A stretch of DNA of 64,000 bases. It comes from Oscarella lobularis. Taxonomy: Eukaryota > Porifera > Homoscleromorpha > Homosclerophorida > Oscarellidae. How positions within the stretch are numbered: position 1 is the stretch's first letter; each line of letters starts with the position of its first letter. The notes beneath the pieces are model-generated. The model did no database searches and had not been told where the DNA came from. It was given only the letters and a program-made list of their open reading frames with translations. A program made the translations under genes and the position numbers. Shown here piece after piece: positions 34,310-46,300 of this stretch. The stretch is taken from contig NC_089187.1 in NCBI RefSeq assembly GCF_947507565.1, forward strand, positions 1,612,001-1,676,000, in the 5' to 3' direction.

Positions 34310-34509
34310 NNNNNNNNNNNNNNNNNNNNNNNNNNNNNNNNNNNNNNNNNNNNNNNNNNNNNNNNNNNNNNNNNNNNNNNNNNNNNNNNNNNNNNNNNNN
34401 NNNNNNNNNNNNNNNNNNNNNNNNNNNNNNNNNNNNNNNNNNNNNNNNNNNNNNNNNNNNNNNNNNNNNNNNNNNNNNNNNNNNNNNNNNNNNNNNNNNN
34501 NNNNNNNNN
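34310..34509. other. Assembly gap (200 N)
   Basis: Exactly 200 unknown bases. The flanks are the internal part of B' (minus) and the internal part of A' (plus). By comparison with the left arm, about 25 kb of sequence would lie between these points, so 200 is probably a placeholder. Confidence 0.9.
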
Positions 34510-37500
34510 CGATAATCAGTCGGACATTCTGTACGCCGGCTCGACTGATTATGTCCTCGTCGTGAGCTGGAGCAGTTTCTACGACGCAGAATCAGATATA
34601 ATGGCGTATTTTTGGTGCGTCGGGACGTCGCCGTACGAGTGCGACACGTCGCCCATGGAAGAAGTCGTCGCCAACGTCACTCAAGTTGTCTGCGAAGCGT
34701 GCATTGGAAAGTTCGTCGACAGAGTTACCTATTTCTCGACGGTCGTTGCTGTAAATTGGGCCCTGCGAAATTCGTCTAACTCGTCGCTTGGCCCTCTGAT
34801 CGACTTGACGCCGCCCGTAATCAGCTTTGTACGCGAAGGCGATAGCGGATCAGTTGACTTGGACTTGCAAATGGCGACGACGTATCTCAAGGCAAACTGG
34901 GCCGCCGACGACTTCGAAAGCGGTATATATGAGTATGACGTCGTAATCGTTCCGGGAGATTATCGCGCCGCTGCCGGTAATCAGACGGAGTGGATATTCG
35001 ATAACGTGACGTTGACATTTGGCGAAAGTTACCACGTTGTACTTACCGTCACAAACGGTGCTCAGCTGACTTCAAATCCTTCAAGCGACGGCGTCGTTAT
35101 TAGCGACAAAAATGCGGCCGTTATAGACGACCATCTTCCGGTGTCTTTGTATACGAACGACATCAACGTTGATCTCCAACAGCCACCTTTTCCGCCTCCT
35201 GAGAATGCGGAGCCGCAGGACGAAGGGGGTCCCGATCGGACGACGGGACTTCTTGAAATTCCCGCGTACGCGTTTCCCGACGGAACGGACGTGGAAGTCT
35301 ATCAATTGACATTTGACGGTTCTTCTCTTCCGCCGGGCGTTATAAACCCGAATGACGAGCTACCGCCGGAGGAGGGGGTAAGAACAACGCTAACTGTATA
35401 TTTGATTTAAAATATAAGATTTTAATTGTTTTAGCTAACTTACGCTGATTTCTCTGCGTATTTGTCCGTATCGTCAGCGTGGAACGAGAGCAGCCGGTCT
35501 CCGGTGTTTCGCGTTAGTATTAATGCTTCCGTTTTTGAAAAGAAAGGCGAAAGCTCCGCTTTGGTATGGGTCTTCTTCTGGAAGGATAGCAATTGGGAGT
35601 TTTTGGGCCAAACAGCTGAAAATTCGAGCGACGAAACAACGCTCTCTGTGGAAACAAAAGGCGTCGTGAAGGACGGCGTTCAAACGGTTCTGTACTACAA
35701 TTTCAGCGACGGTCACGCTTTCGCTGTGAGCAACGCTAACGCAAACGGCGAAATCGGTCAAAACGCTCTTACTCTTCCCGTATTGAGAACGCGGGGAAGA
35801 GCGAGCGGAATGCCTCTGCATTGGGAATTGACGCCTATTCAAGGCTTTTGGTCATCTGTTCCTCGCCGGGGTGTCACTTTCTTTGACAAAATGGAAAGTT
35901 TTCGCGTTGTCCGTCTCAACGTTCGACCAGCGAAAGGCGCCACTTTTGCCTGCGCGAAGTTTCGAATTTTCGCCGACGAAAGTCACCCGAATGCTAAAGT
36001 GGAACGGGCTGAGACGACTATAACGCTTTTCGCTTCAAAGCGATTCCCATACGGCGTCGTCCAATTCTTGCAGCAACGTAGCCAGCCTATTGTTTTACCG
36101 GAGAAGGCCAGGACCGTCTTTCTCTCGGTCGGCCGCTTCCGTTCCGACCCCAAATACGAAAACCTACCGGTGACGTTTAAAACGAGAATCGAAGACCAAA
36201 GTGGCAACCCGGTAGCCCGTCAAATAATAATGTCTCGAGACGTGTGGCAAATTTTCGGAAAGGAGCCGACTCTGGTTGATTTTACCGTTGTCAATGACGA
36301 TATTCCCGAGCTCAATACTACGTACAATATCGTCATATACTCTGCGTCGCCTCACGCTGTTCCAGGTGTAAACTCGAAGATCGGTGTTGTAGTGGAAGAA
36401 AACGACTTTCCGTACGGCGTTATTGACTTCGGCTCAAGTGGGACTGTTTCCTTTGAGGAAGACGACGATACTATCAATATACCCGTACGACGTTCGCGAG
36501 GGCTTCACGGTTGCGTAACGGCGTTTTGGACGATTAGGCAAAAAATTCCAGCCTATAGATCGTTTGTTCTCGCGGGAAATACCCACCTCAAACTACCTGA
36601 TAGTTTTGCCGTTCAGTTCAAAGAAAACGAGACAACGGCAAACATCAAAATTCAGGTTTTGACCGATTCTGTTTCTCAGCTGGAGAAGGTGTACGAAGTC
36701 GTTCTAACTGACGCGAGAAACAAATCTCGACTTGGAAATCACACTTCTTATGAAATCCGAATCATTCCTAAGAATCATCACGCTCCCACGTTCCCCACGG
36801 CGAGAGCTCTGGCTGTGATCGACGACGCTAGCGTTATTAAGAACTTCGACTCAGTTTATCAGGTGACTGCTCACGATCCGGATCTCGGATTGAACGGTCT
36901 CGTGCGCTACAAGATGACGGGCGGAAACTGCGATTTTTTGCGTATTGACGCGGATAATGGGACAGTTTTCTTCGTCGGTGCGTTTTACGATCGTCTGAAG
37001 GAATCCTCTTTGTCTTGCCACGTTGAGGTTTCTGCGGAAGACTCGGGTGAACGGAGGCGCTGGGAGGCAATGCGCATTGACGTCAATGTGAAGTACGATT
37101 TCACTTGCCCGCCTGGAACTTTCTCCAGCTCGGGCCATCTCCCGTGTGAGCCGTGCAAAGAAAACACGTACCAATCCTCATTCGGCTCGAAAACGTGCGT
37201 CCAATGTCCTCCTGGGACGTTCGTCATCAAAAGGGGTACTATTTCAGCCAATAATTGTAAAAGTGAGATTTAGTTTCAAGTTTTTTTATTCAGATAATTA
37301 CTGTAAGCTCGTCTGTTTTTTTTATAGGACCTTGCCGGCCAGGGCACTATTCTAAAAGCGATGGATTAGAAGAATGCGCTCCTTGTCCGAGAGGAACATT
37401 TCAGAGTCAACCTGGAATGGTTTCTTGCGACAGTTGTCCTTTCGAAATGACGACAAAAGGATCCAGTTCTTTAGACAGCAGCCACTGCATCGGTTCGCTT

Positions 37501-40500
37501 ATTATCCACCAGAAGTCGCCTTATGATTTTCTCTTTTTTAGGTGACAGAGACGGAGATGGCATTCCTGATTTAGCCGATAACTGTTTGCTTGATCCTAAC
37601 CCCGATCAGAGCGACTTTGATTCCGACGGTCGCGGCGATGCGTGCGACTGCATTCCACCAAGACGGCCCAACAATCCTTGCTTCGTCGACGATTCGGCGC
37701 TGTGCCGGCAGCAAAACCAGACATTCGATTGCTGGTGTTCATTTGGCAGGGGTGGAAGACGATGCGAAAAGGAAGCGGACGAATGCGATGGCCATCTGTG
37801 TGCCAATGGATCGACATGCGTTGACTTATTTGGTCTGTACGAGTGCTCGTGCCCATCTGGTGCGTGGGGATTTCACTGCGGTTACGACGAGCCTCTTCGG
37901 TTGAGTGTGGTGGAAAATTCAGCACTTGAACATCGTGTTTCTCGTATCACGTCGGAAAATAACGACTGGGATCAGTTTACCACTCAACCGTTTCGTCACA
38001 CGATTATATCGGGAAACGACGCTGGGTGGTTTCGCATGGACAGAGACACAGGTGGTCTTATCGTATCAGGGGATATAGACAGGGATACGACCTCTTCCGT
38101 CGCTCTCACGATCGCCATCAGTGAGCACCGCCGACAGAGAAGTCGATTTGCAACTCGCTCTACACGCGTTGGCGTTGTCGTGGACATTCTGGATGTGAAC
38201 GACAATGCGCCGCAGTTTCTTGACGGTGGATGGTACAGTGAAGGCGCTCTAGCAGAGGGAGCGATCAAAGGGGCTATTATTGGAAGGATTCGAGCCTCCG
38301 ATCCAGATGACGGACCAAATGGGGAAATAAGATATTTCAATAAGGAGCTGGACGAAGACGCCGCACATTTTTTTGTTGATGAAATATCTGGCGTTGTGTC
38401 TTTGAAAAAGTCGTGGTGGTGGAAGCAAAGCGAAAGGCGGTATGTTCTTCTTTCTTTCGTAGCGATGGATCGAGGAGATCCATCGCGAGAAATGTCTCTT
38501 GAAGTCCGTATTTGTCGTTTTGGCTTTGCAGGAAAGACCTGTGAAAAAGGTATCACACGAGTCTGTACTTGAATATTTACGGTTGGCTAACTAATAGTGT
38601 ACTTCTCAACAGAATTACTGTGTCATGCCCGTCAGTGCAGTTTGTGTGGAAATGGAGTTCGCGATCCTGGCGAATCCTGCGATGACGGAAACAACGATGA
38701 TTTGGACGGATGCGGAGCGCAATGCATCTTGGAGGAGTTTTTTGACTGTGACAATAACATCGGCGAGACGACGAAGTGTCGTCACTACGCGGTGAATGTG
38801 AATAGCAAAGAAACGTCTATGCTCGATCACTTCATTTGGTATTCGAGGGCATCAGATTACGTTTTTATAGCTGAATCGAAAGCGGTTGATCAAGGCCACA
38901 TAGGAAGCGAGGTTTAGGGGAAATTTCCATCTTGTTGATGTTCATTTCACGCTTTGCAGGATTGGAAGTATATTGAGTTTACTATGCCATTTGCGAGGGA
39001 AAATGAAGAGGTGAGTTAGACTTTTAATTCCTTATGTATCTTTCCGGCAATTTAACCGGCAATACACCTAGGTTCTGCTGGCTTGGGGAGAAGCTGTTGA
39101 AGTTCTCAAAAGATTCTCCTTACATGAAGCAAATTCCATACTTTCGAGCGTATTCGTTCACGGAAACAAATCCAAGTAAATTTTTTTCTGAAACACTCGA
39201 AAAGGTTATCATGTTGTAATTGTTATTTCTTAGGTCGAGGCTACTTATAGAACGAAAGTTGCCTGTTAGTCTGAAAGACGTTATTCTGCTCGTTGCCTAT
39301 AAACATCACGGGATGCCAGATAATTTGCCAAAGTAGGAGTTTTTATTTATGTAATTATAGAAACGTCTCTTGAAATTGTTTGCATTTTGATGAATCCTAG
39401 GATTATTAATATGGTTGCTACAGACAGAAATGGGGCAACGTCGCCTACAGTGAGCATCCATGTTACTTTCGTTGGAACAAATAGCCACGCACCAATACTG
39501 AGAGTATCTCGTAAGTGGGAGACTGTACCAGTATGATCTACTTATCTTATCGCGTGCTGAACAGAGCAAGTGGCGCATTTCACAGAAAATTCCGCCCAAG
39601 CGACGAGCATAACTAACGGATCTCTTTCTCTAAGTGATCCAGATCACATTTTGTACGAATTGTCTATATGAGACGTTTGAGACTTAAGTCTGAAACGATC
39701 AATTTTAGCTATCCTATTCAATGGGGAAAAATAATTCTATCGTGCCTCCAGTGCGACGAAGAACGCCTTTTTATTAACAAATCTTATGTTGGAATCAATT
39801 CATCGGTAAGCTTGCTAGCTGTCTAAGTTTGGTCGGCTTGTACTGACGAATACTCAATCTAAGTACTTCAATTTCAACGGCACTTACGTCCTAAAAGGCA
39901 ACGCTTCGACGGAAGTTTACAGAGAGACCTTCTGAACAACGTTTCCTACCTAAACTGGTACATTTTTTATGTATACTTAGTTGCTCCTAGGGACGATTTC
40001 TTTTCAGGGCCAAGGAGCCAAGAAGGCCTCTTAATCGAAATGTAACCTTTGTTGTAAGCGACGGAGTTCACGCGTCTACTGCTTTGACAAAGTATGTGTG
40101 TGATTATGTAGCATTATAATTTTTGTGGAAGTCTTGTGCCTATAGAATCGCCATTGCTAATATGAACGACAGACCGCTCCTTTTGGTCAACGGTGGTGAG
40201 GAAAGGGTAAAAGTTGCATTTACTGAGGGCCAGAATTTTGTCAATTTGACAAATCAAGTTCAAATTTTCGACGAGGACGAAGGCGATTTTATTACTAGGT
40301 AAACTTGTTCTTTTTGTGAAATGGAATAGAATTCACTTTTTAGAGCTACTGCGACCCTTGATTCAAAGGACTTTGACAGTTTCCTTTGGTACAACGCGAC
40401 GACTTTTCCGTCTGGTCTTACGGCGAAATACAATGGTTCTCGGAGAACTTTGGTTGGTCTACATGTGCATGCTTTGCGTACGCTTTTGAATCTTATATTT

Positions 40501-41302
40501 CAGACGATTGAGGGAAAGAATACTCGAATGGTTTACAATCGTGCTCTCCTCTCCGTCCAGTTTTACAATCAGCTGTCCTCACCTGCATTGATTCCTTCTC
40601 ACACAAGGTACGTTTCGTAGCAACTGGGAACGAATCTCCTAGCGTAACTATTTATATGTAGGCTTATAGCGATCACAGTAGAAGACCAAGAAGCGGCCAG
40701 CAACGTCGTGAACATCGAGGTTAGAACTTTATTCAATAACGCTTTATGAAACGCTCTGATTATTCTTTTAGGTAAACGTCATGGGAGTTAATGATCGTCC
40801 AGTCTTGCGATTTGGTGGCGATCGCGAAAGCTACGCACCGAATTCCGTTTATCTAGTGCGCAGGCGAGTCTACACGGGCACTTCCAACGGGACAGCCGTT
40901 TTCCCCAGCGATCTGATTGTTAACGACGTGGACAGTCGCACCTTAGCTGGAGCTACTCTCCTTCTCTTTGTTCATTCGGGAGATCGACCTTCAGACGACT
41001 ATCTTAGAGTGGATCGAATTCTCTTGCAGCGAACGAACGTTACGCTTGTCACTTCTTCGGTTCCCTTCACGAAGCTGACGTTCACGGGAAGCGCTCCAGT
41101 GGCAACCTATGAAAAGGCATTTAGTTTTGAAAAAAAGATCCTGTCTTTATCTGATCTTTATTTTCAGATTCTTCGAACAGTCTCTTTTGTTTATCACTCC
41201 GAACACGGTGAACATCATTCGGTGATAATAATAAAGGCGTCTGTCGTCGACGATCTCGGCGCCTTCAGCGACACGGTTTTTGTTTTTATGCAAATTCCGT
41301 GA
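34510..41302 (+). CDS. A': second copy of the giant gene, 3' half (repeats, Calx-beta, cadherin, EGF and related domains)
   Basis: The sequence from 34510 matches gene A from 2748 downward. Exons I can place: 34510-35377, 35435-37262, 37328-37492, 37542-38549, 38613-38911, 38960-39010, 39072-39175, 39234-39332, 39401-39510, 39565-39661, 39709-39805, then more small exons ending in the frame 40773-41302. Domain order: two Ig-like repeats, a Pro-rich linker, two Calx-beta-like domains (FPYGVVQF and FPYGVIDF starts), a cadherin repeat, two GCC2/GCC3-like cysteine modules (CPPGTF, CPRGTF), a TSP type-3 repeat ([14 protein letters not shown]), an EGF module ([15 protein letters not shown]...), two cadherin repeats (DVNDNAPQF), a DUF4215-like [18 protein letters not shown] module, and several cadherin/CSPG-like units ([15 protein letters not shown]). 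No transmembrane segment is seen. The exon near 39864-39957 needs a frame change to stay open, so the copy may be partly decayed. The 5' end is in the gap. Confidence 0.7.
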
Positions 41303-42250
41303 CTGCGATATTAGAAAGGCAAAATAGCCTGAGGACTTTTGGGCAAGTATGCGTACGTTGACAATCACTCGATAGAATATATGATTCAGTACTGTAATGA
41401 ATTGTCTATATTCTTTCAGTGTAGCAGCCCCTTTTGACTAGGAAAAGACGTTAAGCCACGGTTAGGCCACTGTGATCAAGGAACCCTTGCAGGTGCAACT
41501 ACTCATACAGCTGCGTCGTTGTCTACTGCGTCCAACGCCTGTTCTAGTCTTAGATGTCATTGTGTCAAGGTTCCTAACCGTAACCGTCGCCCCCAACACT
41601 TAGCACCCATAGCAGATAAAGCTAAAGACTCAGTACTTTTCATAGATATATTCATATCGCAATGGTCTAAACCACGTGCCGATACGACCCAGCCAATGAT
41701 CAATATTGGCGTTCCGGAAAATTCCCCTCTGCGCAGCCTTGATACTGCTGTCTACGAAAAGGCTCCAAATCGATCGTTGGTCGTGTCTTACTTAGCTTGC
41801 ACAGGTTATGGACGATTTTTGTTCTTTCTTCACTTTGCCAGTGGGGGCCCTAATCATCGTTTACAGAACCAATTGAAGACCTACAGTAAGCAGGTGGGCT
41901 CCACTTCAATTAATAGCGAATTTTTTTCTTATTACCGGTATGTGATTCTACGTCCGGGACTTTGCAAATTCCAGCAGCCGCAAGCGTTCACATAATCGCA
42001 CGGAAATGTGGCAATCCTCGATCCTTCGACGTTTGTGTTCAGATGGTCCTTACCGGGAACCTCTATTTCAACAGCACGAACTGAAATCACGAGGTATCCA
42101 ATCCGATCGATCGATTTAGGCAGCTCGACTTACCCTCAACAAGAACATGGCGAGTGCGCGATCGAGGCACGAGATTCCGGGGGCTCTTTTTGCGATCTCG
42201 CGCCTCCGAATTATGTCCGAGTTCGTGCATTCGTCTCATTCTAGCTACTT
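41303..42250 (+). pseudogene. Decayed cadherin-like exons downstream of A'
   Basis: Frames at 41519-41995 and 42008-42244 hold cadherin-like pieces: PMINIGVPENSPLRSLDTAV (typical repeat start), and near the end CAIEARDSGGSFCDLAPP (typical repeat close). Between them lies no continuous frame with good splice sites. The direct exon after 41302 (starting TGTAGCAGCC) meets a stop at once. They could be lost 3' exons of A' or a fragment of another cadherin-like gene. Confidence 0.45.
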
Positions 42251-43340
42251 ATAATTGATAGTCTCGCCCGTACGTCTTCGCTCATAGCAGTGCGTGAAGT
42301 GTGCGTCCTTGAATCACGGCACGGGCCGAGGTGATGTCTAAAAATACCATACAGGACCTTATCGTAATTATGAATTTAGAGATTTATTGAAGAATAGAAA
42401 AGATAAAGAGACTACCAGGTTTGCACCGCATCCCATTGGGCCTCGGTGGTGTAGGGCGTGCACTTAGGGAGTTTGCTCTCTGTTGCGCGCATAACGGGTG
42501 AATTGCGCGCATGTTGCCATTGTTTCTGCTCTGGGTCATAGTTTCAACGTTATGGGGGGAGGGAGGGGCTCACGAGAAAGGGCAATGGCTTATAAAGACA
42601 GGATCAAAGTTGCCCTTCTTCTCTATATATCTGTTCTTTAAAGCAGCGATTTGTTATTGTAGACGCAAGCCCGCAGTGTGCGTCACAGAGAGCATAGCGG
42701 GACAACAAAAATGTAAATTAGGGCTCCCATACAGAAACGTGCATTCGTGCTCGCTATGCAACTACGGTAGTTAGCGATGCATTAAGGTTTAGGGCAGCTG
42801 CCAGTAGGTAGGGTGGTCTCTAGCCTCGTACCCAGGCCCTTTCTCCTGATGCGAGTCCCGGATGGACTCGCGGAGAAAGGGCCTGGGTACGAGGCTAGGT
42901 GGTCTCCTGATATAGCTAGGCTTGTAGCTTCCTTCCCAAACGTGCTTAGCTGGCAGCTGCCACCCTTTTAGATCATTTCTATGGATTCTAAGGTAATTTA
43001 CTTTAGGATGCTTAGAATATAGGCGTCACTCGTTTTAGATCAAAAGATTGGTAAATTCTCTAACAGGCCTTCTCTGTCAGTAGCAGCGTTTTTTACTAAT
43101 TAACAGTCCAAAAATCTCATTCTGCTTATCTGCCCCATTCAGTGCCTACCTTTCACACAGTCTCCAGTATGGCCTGTTTACAAACGATTTTCTTAAGGTG
43201 TACGTACTACTTGGTGTTCAAATGCTTTGAAATTGTCATGGTCGACCATTTGAGAGCACGTGTACGAGAACAAACAAAATTACGAATAACAGCTAAAAAA
43301 TAACACATGTCACAAAGAGAATGCAAGACAGCAAAAAGTA
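42251..43340. other. Intergenic between A' and the RHS gene
   Basis: Apart from the hairpin MITE at 42821-42897, I see no gene or recognisable repeat here. Confidence 0.4.
42821..42897. mobile_element. 77-bp hairpin MITE, 9-bp TSD (copy 2)
   Basis: TAGCCTCGTACCCAGGCCC pairs with GGGCCTGGGTACGAGGCTA around a CCCGGAT-containing centre. The 9-bp direct repeat GGTGGTCTC flanks it at 42812-42820 and 42898-42906. It shares its ends, the AGGCCCTTT block and its size with copies 1 and 3, while the base pairs inside the stem differ in a compensated way between copies. Confidence 0.9.
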
Positions 43341-43347
43341 ACAGAAA

Positions 43348-46300
43348 TCAGGTTTGTTGAAGGAATTTCCCGTGAGCTGATGGGGCCAGAATCAGTTGGC
43401 TTACGCGATCAAACAGGAAGAGTTCTTCTCTAGCACTTTTCTTTTCGTAAGCAGCAAAAAGCGTCCTTATGACGGCGTGGTTGTGCAGAGCAACGTAAGA
43501 TCGACCGAACGAATCAGATGCTTTTTCAATGCCAGCGAGGGCATCTATGCTAAATGCTCCTTTCTTTGGCATGAAACTCCGTAGTAGGTGAGAAAACTGT
43601 GAATTTTTAAGGGCGTTTTCACTCATGTAGTCGTATTCTGCTGAAGCTTTTAGTTCGTTGCTGAACAGCAGCGGTCCATCTGTTTTAGTTGCCGTCTGCA
43701 TTGAAGACATACCTTTTGACAAAAACTCGGCTTCTTTTATGTCTTCTTTTGCATCAAACGCAAAATGGTCAATAACTTCTTCAACGATTTTTAGGCCTTC
43801 TTTTGTCATGGCACTAGTTGTGGCAATTGCTAATTTGGCTGAGATGGCAGGAATGTCAGCTGCTCCGCCAGCATTAGAAGCGGAACTGTAGCCGATTGAT
43901 TCTGTAGCGGACGCCGCAGGATCTGTTACGCCCAGACCGTACGTTTCGGCACCATCAGCGATGGTGTCTACCATTCCTTCTGCTAATCCGATTCCAGCAG
44001 AAAGTAAAATAGTCTTGTATGAATGTCGTCCGCTAACTGCCGCTGTTGCAGCGCCTTTTGCCCCATCTAAAGCTGTAGTGACCACGTGTTTCAATTTTGG
44101 CATTTTTTCGCCGCCTATACCGTCAGTGACCATGCTGATGGCATCTTTTAGCAGAGTAACACTTGCATCTATTAGAGCTGATTTCCAGTTGTCTCCATCT
44201 AGAAAGTCTAAACCCATGGTAACACCAAAATCCCATAAAGCAGCCAGTGCGTCCAACCACATTTGCCCTGTAGCTTCCGCTATTATTGACACAATTTTCA
44301 TCAGTACTTCTTCCAAAACCCGCAGTACTGCTGCAATTATGCGTCGTACAAGCGATACATATCCGCTTGGGTCAGTTGAACTCAGCAGGTTAAATTCACC
44401 ATAAGAATATGAATTGTACCCGACAGTTCGCCACCTGTTTCCTAGGTAAGGATCAGGACTAAGGAAAAGGCAGTGAATGGTGTCATACAAGCGTCCTCGC
44501 ATGTGTACTAAATCATCGCCCAATTCGAAAAGCTGATTATGTCCGTCGTATCCGATATGCATCGTGAAATTTGAGCGTAGTGATGTCAGAATTTCTTGGG
44601 CTTCATTTAGTGTTAGAGCAGTTCGGTTGATAATTTCTAAGACTTTGTCGTATCTTGACTCGGATTTTCCTGATGCAGAGTTTCTCTTTCGTCCACAGAC
44701 ATCATAGTCGGCTTCCCATACGGTACTGCCCTTTTCATCAGTTACGTGCACCAGCGAGTCTTTAGTGTCATAGTGAAGGTAAAAATGACTTTGTGTGCTT
44801 GCGCCTTCACTTGAATTAAGATAGGTCGTCTTTTGAAGTAACACGTTTGTTGATGCGTAGAAACGCTGGATTTTCTTTGACATGGCAGGACTCGATAGAT
44901 TTTCCCGAACAAGTTCTTCTTCATAGAGGTCGTTTACGTACCACGTTTGACGGTATGTTACTGGCACTGCTGTAGCGTTGGAACCGAATTTGATGAACAC
45001 GGCGTCGGCTTTTGTCAAGAGTTTTCCAATTGGCGAGTATTCGAAAGAGGTCTGCAGTGGTCCTCGTAATATTGTTACAGGCTTGTTTCTTGAATTGTAA
45101 GTTATTACTGTTCCATTCCACAAGTAGCGGTTTCCCCTTTTGTCGTGTTTAAACGTATAGGAGGAATTATTTGACGTTTCAACTGCTGTAACGTGATTCA
45201 CAGGCGTTGTTTCTATCAACTTTACATAATCCTCTCCAAAACTAGAAACCTCTCGATACTTATAATTTCCAACGTCAGACTTGCGTACGAGATTGCTGTA
45301 ATTTCCGTATGAGAATACAACTGGATCAACGCTGTAGCTCTCATTGAAATACAAAGTAGTTTTGTTTATTGATTGGTAGTCCTGGTCATAGCTGACCTCC
45401 TCGGAATATATCCTTCTTCCCTTTACATACCTTTCTCTTAAGATAACCCTGCCACTAGGATCAAACTTTGCTGAAAATGAAAATGCAGGTTCGTTTTGCG
45501 CCATTCTTTCTACGTTCTGAAGAGTTGTTACAACGTTTGGCAGCAAGGTAGTGGTGAACGATATTCCCCAAGGGTCAAAGCTCTTTTCTGTCTGCAAGCC
45601 GTTTCCGTAAAGTTCTTTTGACGGTCTACCTTCTTCGTCGAACTCTAGTGCGGACCATAAAGGTTTATTTGCATTGCTGCCATCGAATATTTGATTTATT
45701 CGGTTTTTGTCGTCGTAATTGTAAAGAAAATTGATCCCGTCTGGATACGTGATCCTTTCAAGACGATTATTGTTGTCAGCGTCGTAAGTGTACGCTAGAC
45801 TTGTTGTTTGATTGTTCAAACTGACAGTCGTGTTTATCAAAAGACCTCTGCTGCTGTCATAAGCGTTGTTTACATGATAAATTTTTCCACTTTCGGTTAG
45901 CCCGTGCTCTTGGTCAATCTTATCCAAGAACCTTTCGTTGTAAGTGAAGTTATGGGCAAAGACAGTTTTTTCGGACTGTCCACTTAGACCAATAATAGAT
46001 GTAACCTTCTCTTGATCGTTTCGGCGGAATAGAACGACATTTCCAGAAGGATCGGTCTGATTTAGCAGCTGACCAAAGGTATCATGAGCGTACTGGTACC
46101 GGCCGCTGTTTCCAAACGCAATTTCAAACGGTGCACCAAATTTGTCGAATTGAGCACGGTATACCAAAGCTCCTTCACGGGCAGTGTTATTTATTACAGT
46201 AGCAACAACATCACCTTTAGGGCTGTACCAGTACAGAAGAGTGTGATCAGTGTTTGTCTCTTCCGTCACTGAGACTTGAGCTTGAGAATCTGTTATTCGA

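Noticed and set aside
34303-34515. Open frame across the N run
   Set aside because: Made entirely of unknown bases.
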